36,474 nt of DNA from a bacterium (lineage in GTDB: Bacteria > Actinomycetota > Aquicultoria > Aquicultorales > Aquicultoraceae). The stretch covers positions 1 to 36,474 of the forward strand of contig CADDYS010000011.1 of the NCBI GenBank assembly GCA_902810715.1. The letters run 5' to 3'. Position 1 is the first letter of the stretch. The number at the start of each line of letters is the position of its first letter. A program made the position numbers and the translations under genes. This document shows, one piece after another, positions 34,986 through 36,474 of the stretch. The notes beneath the pieces are model-generated. The model was given only the letters and a program-made list of their open reading frames with translations, was not told where the DNA came from and did not search any database.

Positions 34986-36366
34986 ATGTTTGTGCGAAAG
35001 AAGAAGAACAAAAGCGGCTCGACAAGCGTCCAAATTATCGATAAGACGGGTGGATCGTATCGAGTTATCAAAACGCTTGGGTCAAGTCGAGATATTGATG
35101 AAATAGATCGCTTGTTTCAGCTGGGCGCATCGATTATTAATAAAGGCGATGACAATCAGCTCCGTCTTTTTACGGTTAAGACTGAAGCTTAAGCAAGCGG
35201 TGAAGAACTTCTGCCAAAGCCTTAGCAATAATAATATTCGAACGATCGGCCCCGAGCTTATCTTCGGCACTCTTTTTGACCGCATTGGTTTTAATGCAGT
35301 AGAGGCAGAACTTTTCCGTCACATCGTTATTGCGAGGCTTGTCTATCCAACGAGCAAACTTAAAACAGTCGATTACCTTATGCGCTATCAGGGAAAAACG
35401 ATAGCGGTTGATGCGATATATCGCTTCTTGGATAAACTCTCTGATACTTACAAAGAAACGGTAGAGAAAATAGCTTTCGACTATACCAAAGGGCGATTGA
35501 AGAATATCTCGGTTGTCTTTTACGACATGACCACCCTGTATTTCGAAGCCGAAGACGAGGATGATTTAAGGAGAATAGGCTTTTCAAAAGATGGCAAGTT
35601 TCAAAACCCCCAGATTATGCTGGGGCTTCTTGTGGGAGAAGAGGGTTGCCCAATTGGCTACGATATTTTTGAAGGCAACACGTTTGAAGGGCACACCCTT
35701 TTGCCGGTGCTTAAGGGCATCCAAGAAAAGTACGGTTTAAAAAAGCCGATTCTGATTGCTGATGCCGCTCTGCTATCTAAAAATAACCTTAACAACCTAT
35801 CCGCTTTAGGATATGAATTTATCATCGGCGCTCGGATAAAAAACGAATCTTTAGAGATTAGAGAGGAGATACTTGAAAAAACCAGGGGTTTAAAAGATGG
35901 CCAGGGCATTGCAATTAAAAAAGCGGGTGGCACTCGCCTCATCGTCACCTATTCGGATAAGCGGCAAAAAAAAGATGCCAACAATCGCAAGCGGGGCTTA
36001 GAAAAACTTAAAGTACGCATTAAATCGGGTAGATTAACAAAGGAAAACATCAATAACCGGGGTTACAATAAATTCTTAGCACTACAGGGAAGCATAGCCG
36101 TTGAGATAGATGAGGATAAGATAAAAGAAGACGAGGCCTTCGACGGTTTAAAAGGCTATATTACCAACACAAGATTAAAACCGGACAAAATCGTAGAAAA
36201 CTATTCCCATCTCTGGCAGATCGAAAAAGCGTTTAGAATATCGAAGACCGATCTTAAAATCCGGCCTATCTATCATTACCGTAAAAAGCGCATTGAAGCC
36301 CATATCTTAATAGCTTTTGTGGCGTATACGATTTACAAAGAGCTAGAAACCGGTTTTCGACAGTAA
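34986..36366 (+). mobile_element. IS1634-like transposase, frameshifted
   Basis: The first part (34986-35192, 68 aa) is the usual IS1634 N terminus: MFVRKKKNKSGSTSVQIIDK. The remainder in frame +1 (to 36366) starts to match near VKNFCQSLSNNNIRTIGPEL, about 35191. Catalytic DDE residues lie in VFYDMTTLYFE, LIADAALLSKNNL and HLWQIEKAFRISKTDLKIRP. Joined, it would be about 460 aa, normal for the family. The frame must shift forward by one between about 35180 and 35192; this is not the usual -1 shift of insertion sequences, so damage or sequencing error is likely. No terminal inverted repeats or target duplication could be established. A GGCA/TGCC hairpin follows the stop. Confidence 0.8.
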
Positions 36367-36474
36367 ATAGGCATTTTTGCCTCTCTAAAAATGTAATGTC
36401 GCAGGCCAGGAGAGTAAGCACCTGCTAAATACCGAAAATGCGTAGGCACACGTTTACCAGTAATTACCTGTACT
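36367..36474. other. Window end, no gene recognised
   Basis: Contains a GGCA-TTTT-TGCC hairpin (about 36371-36382) just after the transposase stop, and no further support for a gene. The right end of the insertion sequence is probably within this stretch. Confidence 0.5.

Overview
The window reads like a chromosome fragment from an uncultured, hydrogen-metabolising bacterium, most likely an anaerobic or facultative member of the Actinomycetota (Actinobacteria). This is inferred from a UPF0182 membrane protein, a lysine/alanine-rich histone-like protein and several TTG/GTG starts, not from a marker gene. No rRNA, tRNA or CRISPR array was recognised.

Layout. 1-5.3 kb: an envelope polysaccharide deacetylase, convergent with a UbiB-family kinase and an MgtA-type Mg2+ P-type ATPase. 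5.5-8.3 kb: two adjacent radical-SAM genes, one with a B12-binding domain. 8.6-11.6 kb: an ABC exporter operon whose ATPase and permease are both broken, followed by a membrane-anchored LuxR-type regulator. 11.8-17 kb: an orphan 105-aa protein, UPF0182, the histone-like protein and D-Ala-D-Ala ligase. 17-21 kb (minus strand): a membrane-bound group 1 hydrogenase operon (small subunit, large subunit, cytochrome b, maturation protease). 21-25.3 kb: an MFS exporter with an AbrB-like regulator, a FAD/Rieske oxidoreductase and a small SHOCT protein. 25.3-31.9 kb: a SpoIIE/PP2C phosphatase divergent from a tandem-GAF protein that leads straight into a four-gene group 3b [NiFe] hydrogenase operon (beta, gamma, delta, alpha). 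31.9-32.5 kb: a PAP2 phosphatase. 32.6-36.5 kb: a graveyard of toxin-antitoxin fragments (three copies of one RHH family, a broken PIN toxin, a DUF5615-like tail), an HTH-nucleotidyltransferase gene, an IS200 remnant and a frameshifted IS1634-like transposase.

Main result. The group 1 large subunit appears to end at an in-frame TGA inside its last metal-binding motif. Translation beyond it reads D-P-[TGA]-M-A-C-A-V-H plus a 15-residue tail ending 2-11 bases before the next gene. A 7-bp hairpin with a 6-nt loop lies 10 nt after the TGA, where a bacterial SECIS element should be. The small subunit has Cys where standard [NiFe] enzymes have the Pro next to the medial cluster, a known hallmark of [NiFeSe] hydrogenases. 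I therefore annotate it as a selenocysteine [NiFeSe] hydrogenase running from 19829 down to 18201. The group 3b large subunit differs: it ends exactly on the last motif His and has no peptide to remove.

How the genes may work together (inference). The Tat-exported group 1 enzyme would oxidise H2 outside the membrane and pass electrons through cytochrome b to quinone. The cytosolic group 3b enzyme would exchange electrons between H2 and NAD(P)H. The phosphatase and GAF protein between them could be regulatory.
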